Assembly (NCBI GenBank): GCA_030639555.1
Contig: DAOWCM010000068.1
Coordinates: 1-9,537 of the forward strand
Source of the DNA: Candidatus Eiseniibacteriota bacterium
GTDB taxonomy: Bacteria; Joyebacterota; Joyebacteria; Joyebacterales; Joyebacteraceae
Length of the DNA stretch: 9,537 nt
Reading direction: 5' to 3'
This document shows, in pieces, positions 1 to 7,386 of the stretch. The stretch's first letter is position 1. Every line of letters starts with the position of its first letter. The notes under the pieces are model-generated. The model was not told the DNA's origin. It ran no database searches and saw only the letters and a list, made by a program, of their open reading frames with translations. The position numbers and the translations under genes are program-made.

Positions 1-43
1 ACCTGTAAGTGACCGCGGCCACGCAGCCGACAGGGCCCGCCAT
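1..43 (-). CDS. Start of a further operon gene, 5' end only, product unknown
   Basis: Only the first 14 codons are inside the window; they read MAGPVGCVAAVTYR and continue past position 1. The call rests on translation signals, not homology. The ATG at 43-41 overlaps the TGA stop of the preceding glycosyltransferase as TGATG, a usual sign of translational coupling, and a strong Shine-Dalgarno sequence GGAGGGG lies at 55-49, about 5-7 bases upstream. The visible residues are mildly hydrophobic and too few to name a family. By position it should belong to the same polysaccharide operon. A chance ATG is possible but less likely given both signals. Confidence 0.6.
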   Translation of the reverse strand, partial: MAGPVGCVAAVTYR

Positions 44-1260
44 CAGCGCCCCTCCGTCCCCGTGGGCTCACCCAGAAGGGAGCCGTACGCCTTGAGAAGT
101 TCCTTGCTGGTGTGCTCCCAGGAGAGTTCCTTTTTGATGCGTTCCCTGTTCCGGCGCCCCATGTTCTCTCTGAGTTCCTCGTCATCGAGGAGTTGGATTA
201 TCCTCTCGCCGAATTCGATCTCGTCGTTCGGCGCGGCGTACAGCGCTCCGTCCTGCGCGGAAAAGCGGCTCTCCTTCAGATTGAACGAGACCATGGCCCG
301 TCCGAAGACCATGTACTCCAGAACCTTGTTCATGGTCGACACGTCGTTGAGAGGATTGAGAGGGTCGGGACACACGCAGAGGTCGGCGGTCGACAGGTAG
401 CTCGCCACGTCGGCGTCAGAGATCCGCCCGGTCATCTCCACGCAGTCCGAAAGACCCAGGTCGTCCCGGAGCCGTTTCACGGCCCCGAACGAGTCGCCCG
501 AACCTATGAGCGTGAAGAAGATGTCCTTCCGCTTCACGACATCGACCACGTGGCGGATGGCGCGGAGGAGATAGTCGACTCCGTCCTGCGGCGCCATGAC
601 TCCCAGGTAGCACACCAGGAACTTCTTCCCCTTGCGAAGCGCCGGCTGCGGCTCGACCGGCGTCATAAGAGACGCCTTCGGGCCGCTCCTGACGACGAAG
701 ATGTCGTCCTTAGGAAACCGGCCGACGGTCGACGCGTGCTCCTTGTACGACACGTTCGTCGAGATGACCATGTCGGCGGCACGGTAGGTCGCCCGCTCCA
801 GCATCCTCAGGAGACGGAAGTAGACGGAGCGGCTCCCGCCGAAGCGTGAGAGGTAGAGCTCCGGGCACAGGTCGTGCTGGTCGTACACGAACTTCGTGCG
901 GTGGAACAGCTTGAAGAGGGAGCCGATGAGGAAGAACGTGTCGGGCGGATTGCAGGCGTGTATCGCGTCGAACCCGCCCTGTCTCCACGCCCTTATCGCC
1001 AGCTTGAGGCTCTGGAACCAGCAGTAGGGGAACTCCCAGGCGTAGGACAGCTTCGACGTGGTCGGAGGAGGCGACGGGTAGCGATAGATGCGTATTCCGT
1101 CGAGCTCCTCATAGGATTCCGCGTACTGCTTCCCCTGAGGGCATATGACGCTGACCTCGTACCCGGCCTCCTTGAGCGTCGTCGCCTCCATCCAGACGCG
1201 CCTGTCGAACGGAACAGGGAGGTTCTCTACGATGATGAGTATCCGATTCGTCTTTCCCAC
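43..1260 (-). CDS. Glycosyltransferase family 4 (GT-B fold), 405 aa
   Basis: This protein probably transfers a sugar from a nucleotide donor to the growing lipid-linked repeat unit on the inner face of the cytoplasmic membrane. The N-terminal acceptor domain opens with ILIIVENLPVPFDRRVW (residues 7-23), typical of a GT4 subgroup common in exopolysaccharide clusters. The C-terminal donor domain begins near residue 214 (YLGVMAPQDG, 218-227). It carries the NDVSTMNKVLEYMVFGR stretch (305-321), and Glu315 and Glu330 flank the region of the family EX7E-type motif. No signal peptide or obvious membrane helix is visible. I chose the GTG at 1260 because GGAG at 1270-1267 lies six bases upstream; a GTG at 1272 would be four codons longer but has no spaced ribosome site. 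Forty-five bases separate it from the dehydrogenase stop. Its TGA overlaps the next ATG (TGATG). Donor and linkage cannot be read from sequence. Confidence 0.93.
   Translation of the reverse strand: MGKTNRILIIVENLPVPFDRRVWMEATTLKEAGYEVSVICPQGKQYAESYEELDGIRIYRYPSPPPTTSKLSYAWEFPYCWFQSLKLAIRAWRQGGFDAIHACNPPDTFFLIGSLFKLFHRTKFVYDQHDLCPELYLSRFGGSRSVYFRLLRMLERATYRAADMVISTNVSYKEHASTVGRFPKDDIFVVRSGPKASLMTPVEPQPALRKGKKFLVCYLGVMAPQDGVDYLLRAIRHVVDVVKRKDIFFTLIGSGDSFGAVKRLRDDLGLSDCVEMTGRISDADVASYLSTADLCVCPDPLNPLNDVSTMNKVLEYMVFGRAMVSFNLKESRFSAQDGALYAAPNDEIEFGERIIQLLDDEELRENMGRRNRERIKKELSWEHTSKELLKAYGSLLGEPTGTEGR
49..55 (-). promoter_or_regulatory. Ribosome binding site for the gene starting at 43
   Basis: On the minus strand the sequence is GGAGGGG followed by CGCTG and then ATG. 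It lies inside the last codons of the upstream glycosyltransferase gene. It is one of the two strongest Shine-Dalgarno matches seen here and is the main reason for calling a gene that is otherwise almost entirely outside the window. Confidence 0.6.
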
Positions 1261-1266
1261 GTTCAG

Positions 1267-1270
1267 CTCC
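1267..1270 (-). promoter_or_regulatory. Ribosome binding site deciding the 1260 GTG start
   Basis: Minus-strand GGAG is followed by CTGAAC and GTG, a six-base spacer. The alternative GTG at 1272 overlaps this region and has no spaced purine-rich site of its own, so the shorter form is preferred. Confidence 0.5.
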
Positions 1271-1305
1271 ACCCCACAGAGGTTGGGTCCGCGGCGATCG
1301 CCCGC

Positions 1306-2631
1306 CTACCACGCGATCCCGATGTACTCCCCGCGCGCCACCGACGGGTCGTCCACAATACGCACGAGGTCGACCAGCACCTGGTCCTCGCGCATCTTCA
1401 GCGGGACGTCCCTGAACTCGGCCGCGCCGTTGGCGATCACTATGACGTCCGACCTCTCGATCAGTTCGTCGATAGTGTCGGCCTTGAGACTCTGGGCATA
1501 GGGGAGCTCGTGTTCCAGGAAACCCAGATTCGAACCGAAGAGCTCCTCCCAGTTGATGTTGCGGTCGTAGATGCAGAGTTCGTAACCCTTTCCGATGAGC
1601 GTGCTCACAACCTGCACTATCGGGCTCTCTCTGAGGTCGTCCGTCTCGGCCTTGAAGCTCATGCCGAGCACACCTACCTTTTTCCTGCCCGTGCCCCGGA
1701 TGTAGTCGACCGCGCGCCTGATCTGAAGCTGGTTGGACGGGTCGGCCGCCGAGAGTACCGGACACGGCACGCCGTTCTCCTGGCTCATCCTGACGATGGC
1801 CCGCAGATCCTTCGGAAGGCAGGATCCACCGAAGGCGAAACCCGGCTTCATGTAGTACGGCGACAGGTTGAGCTGGGTGTCGAGGCAGAAGATGTCCATG
1901 ACCTTGTGGCTGTCGGAGATCCCCAGGGCCTTGCTCAGATTGCCGATCTCGTTCGCGAAGCAGACCTTGAGCGCGTGGAAGCAGTTGTCGGCGTACTTGA
2001 CCATCTCGGAGACCCTGATCTCGGTCCTGACCGTCGGCGCGTCTATCGTCTTGTACAGCTCGGCCAGAACGTCGCCCGCGCGGCTGCCGGGCGTGCGCTC
2101 ACCGATCACGATCTTGGGAGGGTGGTAGAAGTCCTGGACCGCGGACGCCTCGCGCAGGAACTCGGGGTTGAAGCAGACTCCGAACCCGTCGCCCTCCTTC
2201 TTCCCGGACTCGCTCTCCAGAATCGGAACGAGCTCCGTCTCCACCGTGCCGGGAGGGATCGTGCTCCGGAAAACGACGACGTGGAAGTCGTCCTTCCGTC
2301 TGATGACATCGGCCAGCTGCCGGCAGACACGCTTCGTGTACTCGAGGTTCGGACGTCCCGTCTCCATCGACGGCGTCCCCACGCACACGAGCGAGATGTC
2401 CGAGCCCATCACCGCCGCCTCGTAGTCGTCGGTCACCGTCAGCCGCCCCCCGTCCACTCCCTTCTTCACCAGCTCCGGCAGCCCGGGCTCGACGATGGGA
2501 CTCGTGCCGCTCCTGATGAGCTCGATCTTCCTCGCGTCGATGTCCAGCCCGACCACCTCGTGGCCGAGTTCCGTGAAGCAGGCGGCTGAAACACACCCCA
2601 CATATCCGAGGCCCAAAACGCTGATTCTCAT
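1306..2631 (-). CDS. algD: GDP-mannose 6-dehydrogenase-like nucleotide-sugar dehydrogenase, 441 aa
   Basis: The family makes two NAD-dependent oxidations that turn a nucleotide sugar into its uronic acid, here probably GDP-mannose to GDP-mannuronate in the cytoplasm. The Rossmann motif GLGYVG is at residues 7-12 and VGTPS at 84-88. NPEFLRE is at 155-161, Lys212 sits in EMVKYADN, and the catalytic Cys271 lies in FGGSCLPKD. Several stretches match AlgD rather than UDP-glucose dehydrogenase as I remember them: SPIVEPGL, HALKVCFANEIGN, LNLSPYYMKPGFAFGG, FKAETDDLRESP, LIGKGYELCIYD, and a C-terminus ending in Trp. AlgD is about 436 aa. The start at MRISVLGLGYVG is fixed by the fold. It overlaps the lyase stop as ATGA (2631-2628); the nearest AGGAG is about 13 bases away, so translational coupling is likely. 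The symbol is given by family resemblance; substrate is inferred, and a UDP-sugar cannot be excluded. Confidence 0.88.
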   Translation of the reverse strand: MRISVLGLGYVGCVSAACFTELGHEVVGLDIDARKIELIRSGTSPIVEPGLPELVKKGVDGGRLTVTDDYEAAVMGSDISLVCVGTPSMETGRPNLEYTKRVCRQLADVIRRKDDFHVVVFRSTIPPGTVETELVPILESESGKKEGDGFGVCFNPEFLREASAVQDFYHPPKIVIGERTPGSRAGDVLAELYKTIDAPTVRTEIRVSEMVKYADNCFHALKVCFANEIGNLSKALGISDSHKVMDIFCLDTQLNLSPYYMKPGFAFGGSCLPKDLRAIVRMSQENGVPCPVLSAADPSNQLQIRRAVDYIRGTGRKKVGVLGMSFKAETDDLRESPIVQVVSTLIGKGYELCIYDRNINWEELFGSNLGFLEHELPYAQSLKADTIDELIERSDVIVIANGAAEFRDVPLKMREDQVLVDLVRIVDDPSVARGEYIGIAW

Positions 2632-4961
2632 GGTCTGGGTTGTGCTCCTCTCGTTCCTCTCGCAGACAGGATGTTCGCGACGGGCTCGTGGGTGACGTCC
2701 GACCCCGCCCTCGTCCATTCGGCGATGTCGAAACCCCAGGTCTCCCTGCCGCTCTCACGGTCCGTGACGAACCCGAGGGTTCCCGAGAAACGCTCGTCCG
2801 CAAGCGCGGGCCCGGGCGCCCCAAGCAGGACTCTGTCCAGTCCCTCCGGGAAGACGATCTCGAAGATCGCTCCCCCACTCCATTCCCCCGTCAGGCAGTC
2901 GACGTCGACGGCGTTCTCCCCGTCGAACGGGACCACGGCCGTCAGAAGGGTCGCCGGCAGTTCGACGACGCCTCCGGCTACGACGGCCGGCGCCGCGTCC
3001 TTCTGCCCGAAACCGTCGGAAACCCACCCGCGCGGGGGCGCGTCGGCCCCCTCGATGATCTCGGTGGTCACACCAACGGGGAGCCAGGTCCGGAACTCCA
3101 CGGCCGCCCCGCCGTCCGAGGCGAAAACCAGTCCGTCACCCGGTCCGCGAGAGAACCCCCGGGCCAGCTGAAACGTCGCGTCTATCCGGTGGCGTCCCTC
3201 TCCCTCCAGGTGGTCCACGACCAGCCAGTAACCGCGCTTCCCGAAGAGGACGGACCTCCTGTGCCGCACGCCACCGCCCGCGTAGTACCCGTCGTGAGCG
3301 CCCTCGAAATAGTCGAACCCCCGTGTGGTCGCCCACGCGATCTGCTCGGCGCGTGCTCTTCTGCCCCACATGAACGGCCCGAGTATCTCCGACTGACTCA
3401 GGCCGTCGACGCTCACCGTGTTGTGAGCGGGCGTGCTCCTGAAGTGGTCGCGCCAAAGCGCATCGCGGTGATAGCAGTAGGTTCCCGGGTCCACCAGGAC
3501 CCACCGCCCGAGGTGCGACACCGACAGCGACAGGCAGTCGGCGTGACCGTGCGCCGCTATCGACAGGTAGCCGAGCGGCCCGCAGTCGATGACACCGTGG
3601 TGCTCCTCCCCTCCGGGCACGAAGTAGCCGCCCTCAGCGAAGAAGCAGGACGCCGCTGCCGCTTCATCGACAGGCTCACGCCCGTAGGTGCGCCGACCGA
3701 CCAACTCGCCGACCGCGTCCGGACCGAACAGCCAGAGCGCAGGCGCAAGGTCGGGCTTCGCGGATCCGCGGCGCGGCATCTCGCCCGCTACCAGCGCCCC
3801 CGCAGCGACGGCCTGCGCCGCCTGACGACCCGCACTGTCGGAGAGCGCAAGGGCCCTGCCCCCGTCGCCATCGCCGACACAGGGCGGGACGCCACCCATT
3901 CCTGAGACGTCGCCCAGGAATCGGGACATCCTGCCTATGGTCTCAATGCACTCAGGAGCAAGTGACGTGCCCATGGACGCGGTCGCGGCCACACCGAGCA
4001 GGCCGAATTCCAGAACGAACGACTGGTACTGGAACGCCTGCTCACGTGTCACGCCATCCGCGGTCACCTGTGCGATCAGTTCCCTCTCCAGCACGCGCAG
4101 GCCCACTCGCGACAGCTTCTCCGCGCGGCGGAGAAACGGGAATTTGGCCCCAGTAACAAGGAGCCCCGCCGCCTCTCCGATCAGGTGATTGTTCCGAGAA
4201 GAGGCGTAAACTGATAGATTATCAGACAGATGGCCCGCCTGCAACGAAACGCTTGCCGCGACAGAAGCAGCGTCGCCTTCCAGCGCCCCATCGGCCCCGA
4301 TGAGGTCGAGCGCCATAGCCCACGACATCAGACGAATCGCAACTTCCAGCGGACTCGACCAGTTGATACCGAATAGTGGTGGGTTGACGTCGATCCACGA
4401 GACGATGTCCCGCCACACACGCTCCGCAAAACGTGCCTCACCGGACAGCACGTAGCCCCTGGCCAGAGTAACGAGGTGATGGTGACGATTGACCTCCCAG
4501 ACGTATCGCGGGTCCCCAAGCCCCCCCGCGTCGCGGAAATCCAGGTCCGCCCAGAATTCCAGCGGCCACCTGCCGCCCGAGACAGGATCTCTCAACCAGT
4601 CGGGAGTCTCGCCGATGTCGATCGTGGTCCATCCGAAGGCCGCGATGCCTCCCTCGAGCACCGACTCGGCCGCCTTGACGGTCGACTCCCGCTCTAAGCC
4701 CAGTTCGCCGAGCGCCGACGACAGCGCCGGGACGTCCCGCGCGCCGGCGAGCAGCCTGCCGCGACCGCCGGCCAACTCACGCTCGACCCACGCGCAGGCG
4801 GCAGCCTCCGGGACCGGACTGGCCAGCACGGACTCCGCGGAAAGCATCTCGCTTTGAGCGGTGGGCGTGTGGGAACGCTGCGCCCTGTGGGCGATGCCCC
4901 TCATGACGCGAAGCCCCACCTCGACGGGGCTCATCGCGAGCAGCCTGCGCACCTTCCACAT
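2628..4961 (-). CDS. Heparinase II/III family protein (polysaccharide lyase-like), 777 aa
   Basis: Relatives cleave uronate-containing polysaccharides by beta-elimination; members inside exopolysaccharide clusters are mostly uncharacterised. The N-terminal alpha-helical toroid shows RYVWEVNRHHHLVTLARGY (152-170), INWSSPLEVAIRLMSW (199-214), SSRNNHLIGEAAGLL (254-268) and TADGVTREQAFQYQSFVLE (300-318). GDGDGGR (363-369) follows. The C-terminal beta domain has AHGHADCLSLS (470-480), VDPGTYCYHRD (490-500) and FRSTPAHNTVSVDG (507-520), all classic for the family. Asn257/His259, Tyr312 and His472 are candidates for catalytic or metal sites. No signal peptide is visible: the N-terminus MWKVRRLLAMSPVEVGLRV has no hydrophobic core. 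ATG 4961 (GGGGAG three bases upstream) begins close to the usual family start; ATG 4982 (GGGGG five bases upstream, overlapping the previous stop by eight bases) adds seven residues and is equally possible. The stop overlaps the next ATG (ATGA). Confidence 0.9.
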   Translation of the reverse strand: MWKVRRLLAMSPVEVGLRVMRGIAHRAQRSHTPTAQSEMLSAESVLASPVPEAAACAWVERELAGGRGRLLAGARDVPALSSALGELGLERESTVKAAESVLEGGIAAFGWTTIDIGETPDWLRDPVSGGRWPLEFWADLDFRDAGGLGDPRYVWEVNRHHHLVTLARGYVLSGEARFAERVWRDIVSWIDVNPPLFGINWSSPLEVAIRLMSWAMALDLIGADGALEGDAASVAASVSLQAGHLSDNLSVYASSRNNHLIGEAAGLLVTGAKFPFLRRAEKLSRVGLRVLERELIAQVTADGVTREQAFQYQSFVLEFGLLGVAATASMGTSLAPECIETIGRMSRFLGDVSGMGGVPPCVGDGDGGRALALSDSAGRQAAQAVAAGALVAGEMPRRGSAKPDLAPALWLFGPDAVGELVGRRTYGREPVDEAAAASCFFAEGGYFVPGGEEHHGVIDCGPLGYLSIAAHGHADCLSLSVSHLGRWVLVDPGTYCYHRDALWRDHFRSTPAHNTVSVDGLSQSEILGPFMWGRRARAEQIAWATTRGFDYFEGAHDGYYAGGGVRHRRSVLFGKRGYWLVVDHLEGEGRHRIDATFQLARGFSRGPGDGLVFASDGGAAVEFRTWLPVGVTTEIIEGADAPPRGWVSDGFGQKDAAPAVVAGGVVELPATLLTAVVPFDGENAVDVDCLTGEWSGGAIFEIVFPEGLDRVLLGAPGPALADERFSGTLGFVTDRESGRETWGFDIAEWTRAGSDVTHEPVANILSARGTRGAQPRP
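4211..4225. repeat. Short perfect inverted repeat in an AT-rich patch inside the lyase gene
   Basis: The plus strand reads CTGATA, GAT, TATCAG: two six-base arms around a three-base loop. It falls in codons 246-250 of the heparinase-like gene, within a run of AT-ending codons (TCT GAT AAT CTA TCA GTT) unlike the GC-ending codons around it. It may be chance; no function can be claimed. Confidence 0.4.
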
Positions 4962-4974
4962 CGGCTCCCCGGGG

Positions 4975-6204
4975 TTACCCATGCTTGCCCCCGTCCGTGA
5001 GCAGTTCCTCCATCGTCGCCTCCAGCGCGTCGACGGCACGGTCCCATCCATAGTGCGTCTCGACGTAGGTCCTGCATTGCGCCCTCAAGAGCCCGACCGC
5101 ATCGCTGTCCGAGAACCACTCCAGCATCGCCGTGATCCCCCGCCGTATCGCGTGCGGCTCCGTTCCGGCCAGCAGAAGCTGGGGGGCGAGCCTCCCCAGG
5201 ATCTCCGGGGTAGCACCGATCGGCGTGCCGACGGCCGGCGTGCCGCACGCGAGCGCCTCCAGCGTCACCATCCCGAACCCCTCGAACGCCAGCGATGGGA
5301 GCACGAAGAGATCGGCCGCCTGGTAGTACCTGACCAGATCGCTGTCCTCGACGAATCCCACGAACGCCACGTTGTCGGCAAGCCCCTCTGCGGCCACGAC
5401 CCGCCTGAGTTCTTCCTCCATCCTCCCGCGCCCCGCAATGACGAGTAGGACCCCAGGGAACGAGGACCTCACGCCTGCCAGCGCCCTCAGCAGGTTCTCG
5501 ACACCCATCCGCGGCACGAGACGCCGCGCCGTGAAGAGAACGGGACGCTCCCTCGGCAGACCGAGAGACCGCCTGACTCCCGCGCGGTCCGGAGCGGGAT
5601 GAAACCTCTCGAGATCGACGCCGCCCGGGATTCTGATGACCTTCTCCCTGGCGAACGGGTAGTAGATGGCCAGCTGCTCCCTGGAAAAATCGCTCAGGAC
5701 GACGATGCGGTCGGCGCGTTTGAGGCAGCACGTTTCGGCGCGCCTGGCGAGCCGTCCGAACAGAAGCGACTCCAGTGGCTTACCAATCGACCGCTCGGCG
5801 CCCTCCAGCTTCAGCTCTTGCCAGAATGAGGCGTGGAACGTCATGAGCTCGGGCACGGTCTTCGCTCTCGGAAGCCTGACGTACGCGTAGCACGGGAAGG
5901 AGTGGTGCGGCATCACGATGTCGAACTCGTGCTCATCCAGCAGTCGTGACATCACGCGACCGGAGCGGTAGAGGGCGTCGCGCGTCCGTCCACCGAAGTG
6001 CCGGCGGCTGTCCGCGCGCCCATACCGGTGCACCGTGAAGCCGAAGAGATCCTCCACATCCGGAGTGCCGGGCTGCGTTCTCTGGCCGACCATGTGGACC
6101 TCATGTCCTCGCGCCGCGAGCCGGCGCATGGTCTCGTACGCCACGCGCTCCACGCCGCCGAAGCTGTCCGGGTAGAAGAACTGGTTGATGCAAAGGATCT
6201 TCAC
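4975..6204 (-). CDS. Glycosyltransferase family 4 (GT-B fold), 409 aa
   Basis: This is a probable cytoplasmic, membrane-associated retaining glycosyltransferase adding one sugar to the repeat unit. It opens MKILCINQFFYPDSFGGVER, with the glycine-rich acceptor-domain loop at residues 16-20. The donor domain has IPGGVDLERFHP (192-203), then ARRLVPRMGVENLL (226-239), and the EX7E motif with Glu308 and Glu316 in FEGFGMVTLEALACGTP (307-323). The usual lysine of the PRKG motif is Met here, a variant I associate with a GT4 subgroup. The GTG at 6204 is preferred because GGAG sits exactly six bases upstream and the protein then begins in the family-typical way. An ATG at 6216 would add four residues (MERS) but its only purine run abuts the codon. 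The gap to the previous gene is 14 bases. The next gene follows within about 13 bases or overlaps slightly, depending on its start. Donor specificity is unknown. Confidence 0.93.
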   Translation of the reverse strand: MKILCINQFFYPDSFGGVERVAYETMRRLAARGHEVHMVGQRTQPGTPDVEDLFGFTVHRYGRADSRRHFGGRTRDALYRSGRVMSRLLDEHEFDIVMPHHSFPCYAYVRLPRAKTVPELMTFHASFWQELKLEGAERSIGKPLESLLFGRLARRAETCCLKRADRIVVLSDFSREQLAIYYPFAREKVIRIPGGVDLERFHPAPDRAGVRRSLGLPRERPVLFTARRLVPRMGVENLLRALAGVRSSFPGVLLVIAGRGRMEEELRRVVAAEGLADNVAFVGFVEDSDLVRYYQAADLFVLPSLAFEGFGMVTLEALACGTPAVGTPIGATPEILGRLAPQLLLAGTEPHAIRRGITAMLEWFSDSDAVGLLRAQCRTYVETHYGWDRAVDALEATMEELLTDGGKHG

Positions 6205-6210
6205 GCTGCG

Positions 6211-6214
6211 CTCC
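6211..6214 (-). promoter_or_regulatory. Ribosome binding site deciding the 6204 GTG start
   Basis: Minus-strand GGAG is followed by CGCAGC and GTG. The six-base spacer equals that at 1260, and it favours the GTG over the ATG at 6216, which this site would overlap. Confidence 0.5.
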
Positions 6215-6218
6215 ATCC

Positions 6219-7379
6219 CTACGTCCGGCCCTTCTCTGAAAGCAGCTCCTCATAGACGTCGAACACCGCGGCCGCGCATGCCTCGAGGCTGAACTCCGCC
6301 TCCACCTTCCGCCTGCCCTCGAGACCCATGGCGCCCGCGCGCTCCCGGTCACACAGCACATCGACCATGGCATCGGCGAGACCCTCGACGTCCCGCGGAC
6401 TCACCAGAATGCCGGTCCTCCCGTCATCGACGGCCTCGCTTATCCCGCCGACGTCCGTGGCTATGACCGGACGCCGCGACGACATCGCCTCGAGGATGAC
6501 GAGCGGCAGACACTCGTCCTCCGATGGGAGCAGCAGCACGTCCGAGGCGGCCAGAAGCCGTGGTATGTCGCGGCGGAAACCGACGAAGAGCACGCGGTCG
6601 GAAACCCCCAGCTCCGCGGCCTCCACCCGGAGCTCGCCCTCCAGCTCACCGTCCCCGGCGAAGATCATTCTGAGGTCGGGCACGCGCGCGGCTGCCAGCT
6701 TCACCGCTCTCATTGCATAGTTGTGGCCCTTGCGCGGCGCGAACCGTCCTATGAGGATCGCCACTCTGTCGTCGGGCGAAAGCCCGAGCTCGGCACGGAC
6801 GGCGACAGCGTCGACCTCAGCATCGAATCTTTCGACGTCCATGCCGTTCCGTATCGCGACGATTCTTTCGGGCGGCACGCGGTAGTTCGAGATCAGCGTT
6901 TCGCGGCTCAGCTCGGAGACCGCGATCGTTCTGTCCAGCAGCATGTTGGTGCGCCGGACGAGGAACGTGATGATCTGCCGCCCCATCGGGAAGTGCGAGT
7001 CAGGCGACAGAGCCAGATGCTCCGTCGCCACCACTACTTTCGCCCCGCTCAGCCGCGCCGCCACGACCGCGGGCAGACAGTTCCGCGGGTGGGTCTTGTT
7101 GATGTGGATCAGCTCGAAGCCCCTGAGGAGCCTGCGGGCGATGAAGTACCCAAGAGGATTGAACTCCTTGGTAGGGCGATACCGCTCTACCGGGTAGCCA
7201 AGGCGCTCGAGTTCCTCGACCCACGCGTCCACATCCCGCCTGTCGGCGCAGAACACGCGGGGTCGGACCCCGGCCGCACGGACGCTGGTCAGGAGCTGCA
7301 TCAGGTAGACCTCTGCGCCTCCCCACGCCCTGGCGTCCGTGAAGAACGCTATCGTATCCGGCAGATGACGCAATGACAT
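6219..7379 (-). CDS. Glycosyltransferase family 4 (GT-B fold), 386 aa
   Basis: This is a second family 4 enzyme, likely acting before the one at 4975-6204 only in gene order, not necessarily in the pathway. The acceptor domain has WGGAEVYLMQLL (19-30) and a Rossmann-like strand IHINKTHPRNCLP (91-103). The donor domain has IRNGMDVERF (186-195), LIGRFAPRKGH (209-219) with the phosphate-binding Arg212 and Lys217, and FAGDGELEGEL (240-250). The EX7E pair is Glu289 and Glu297, followed by PVIATDVGGISEAVDDGRTG. The ATG at 7379 lies seven bases after the polymerase stop, but GGGAG ends only one base before it. A TTG at 7373 would have a seven-base spacer and lose two residues, and a TTG at 7442 would overlap the upstream gene by 56 bases. 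The ATG is used here with some doubt. No membrane segment is evident. Sugar specificity is unknown. Confidence 0.92.
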   Translation of the reverse strand: MSLRHLPDTIAFFTDARAWGGAEVYLMQLLTSVRAAGVRPRVFCADRRDVDAWVEELERLGYPVERYRPTKEFNPLGYFIARRLLRGFELIHINKTHPRNCLPAVVAARLSGAKVVVATEHLALSPDSHFPMGRQIITFLVRRTNMLLDRTIAVSELSRETLISNYRVPPERIVAIRNGMDVERFDAEVDAVAVRAELGLSPDDRVAILIGRFAPRKGHNYAMRAVKLAAARVPDLRMIFAGDGELEGELRVEAAELGVSDRVLFVGFRRDIPRLLAASDVLLLPSEDECLPLVILEAMSSRRPVIATDVGGISEAVDDGRTGILVSPRDVEGLADAMVDVLCDRERAGAMGLEGRRKVEAEFSLEACAAAVFDVYEELLSEKGRT

Positions 7380-7386
7380 ACTCCCG

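Noticed and set aside
112..849. Plus-strand open frame of about 245 codons opposite the 43-1260 glycosyltransferase
   Set aside because: It is an antisense shadow of a well-supported transferase, with no motif and low-complexity Arg/Val/His content.
874..2589. Long open frame on the plus strand across two minus-strand genes
   Set aside because: It lies opposite two clearly conserved enzymes, crosses their intergenic gap, and has a His/Arg/Asp/Val-rich composition typical of an antisense shadow in GC-rich DNA. No family motif is seen in it.
1306..2631. UDP-glucose 6-dehydrogenase
   Set aside because: The general fold fits, but the segments around the catalytic cysteine (LNLSPYYMKPGFAFGG) and at FKAETDDLRESP resemble AlgD more closely. 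Kept as an alternative in the feature entry.
2640..3905. Plus-strand open frame of about 420 codons opposite the lyase gene
   Set aside because: The opposite strand carries intact heparinase II/III motifs throughout. The plus-strand product is Arg/Pro/Asp-rich without a recognisable fold.
4962..5051. Longer N-terminus for the heparinase-like protein, from a start at 5051
   Set aside because: It would overlap the upstream transferase by 77 bases and add Arg-rich residues that look like out-of-frame translation of that gene. Starts at 4982 or 4961 fit better.
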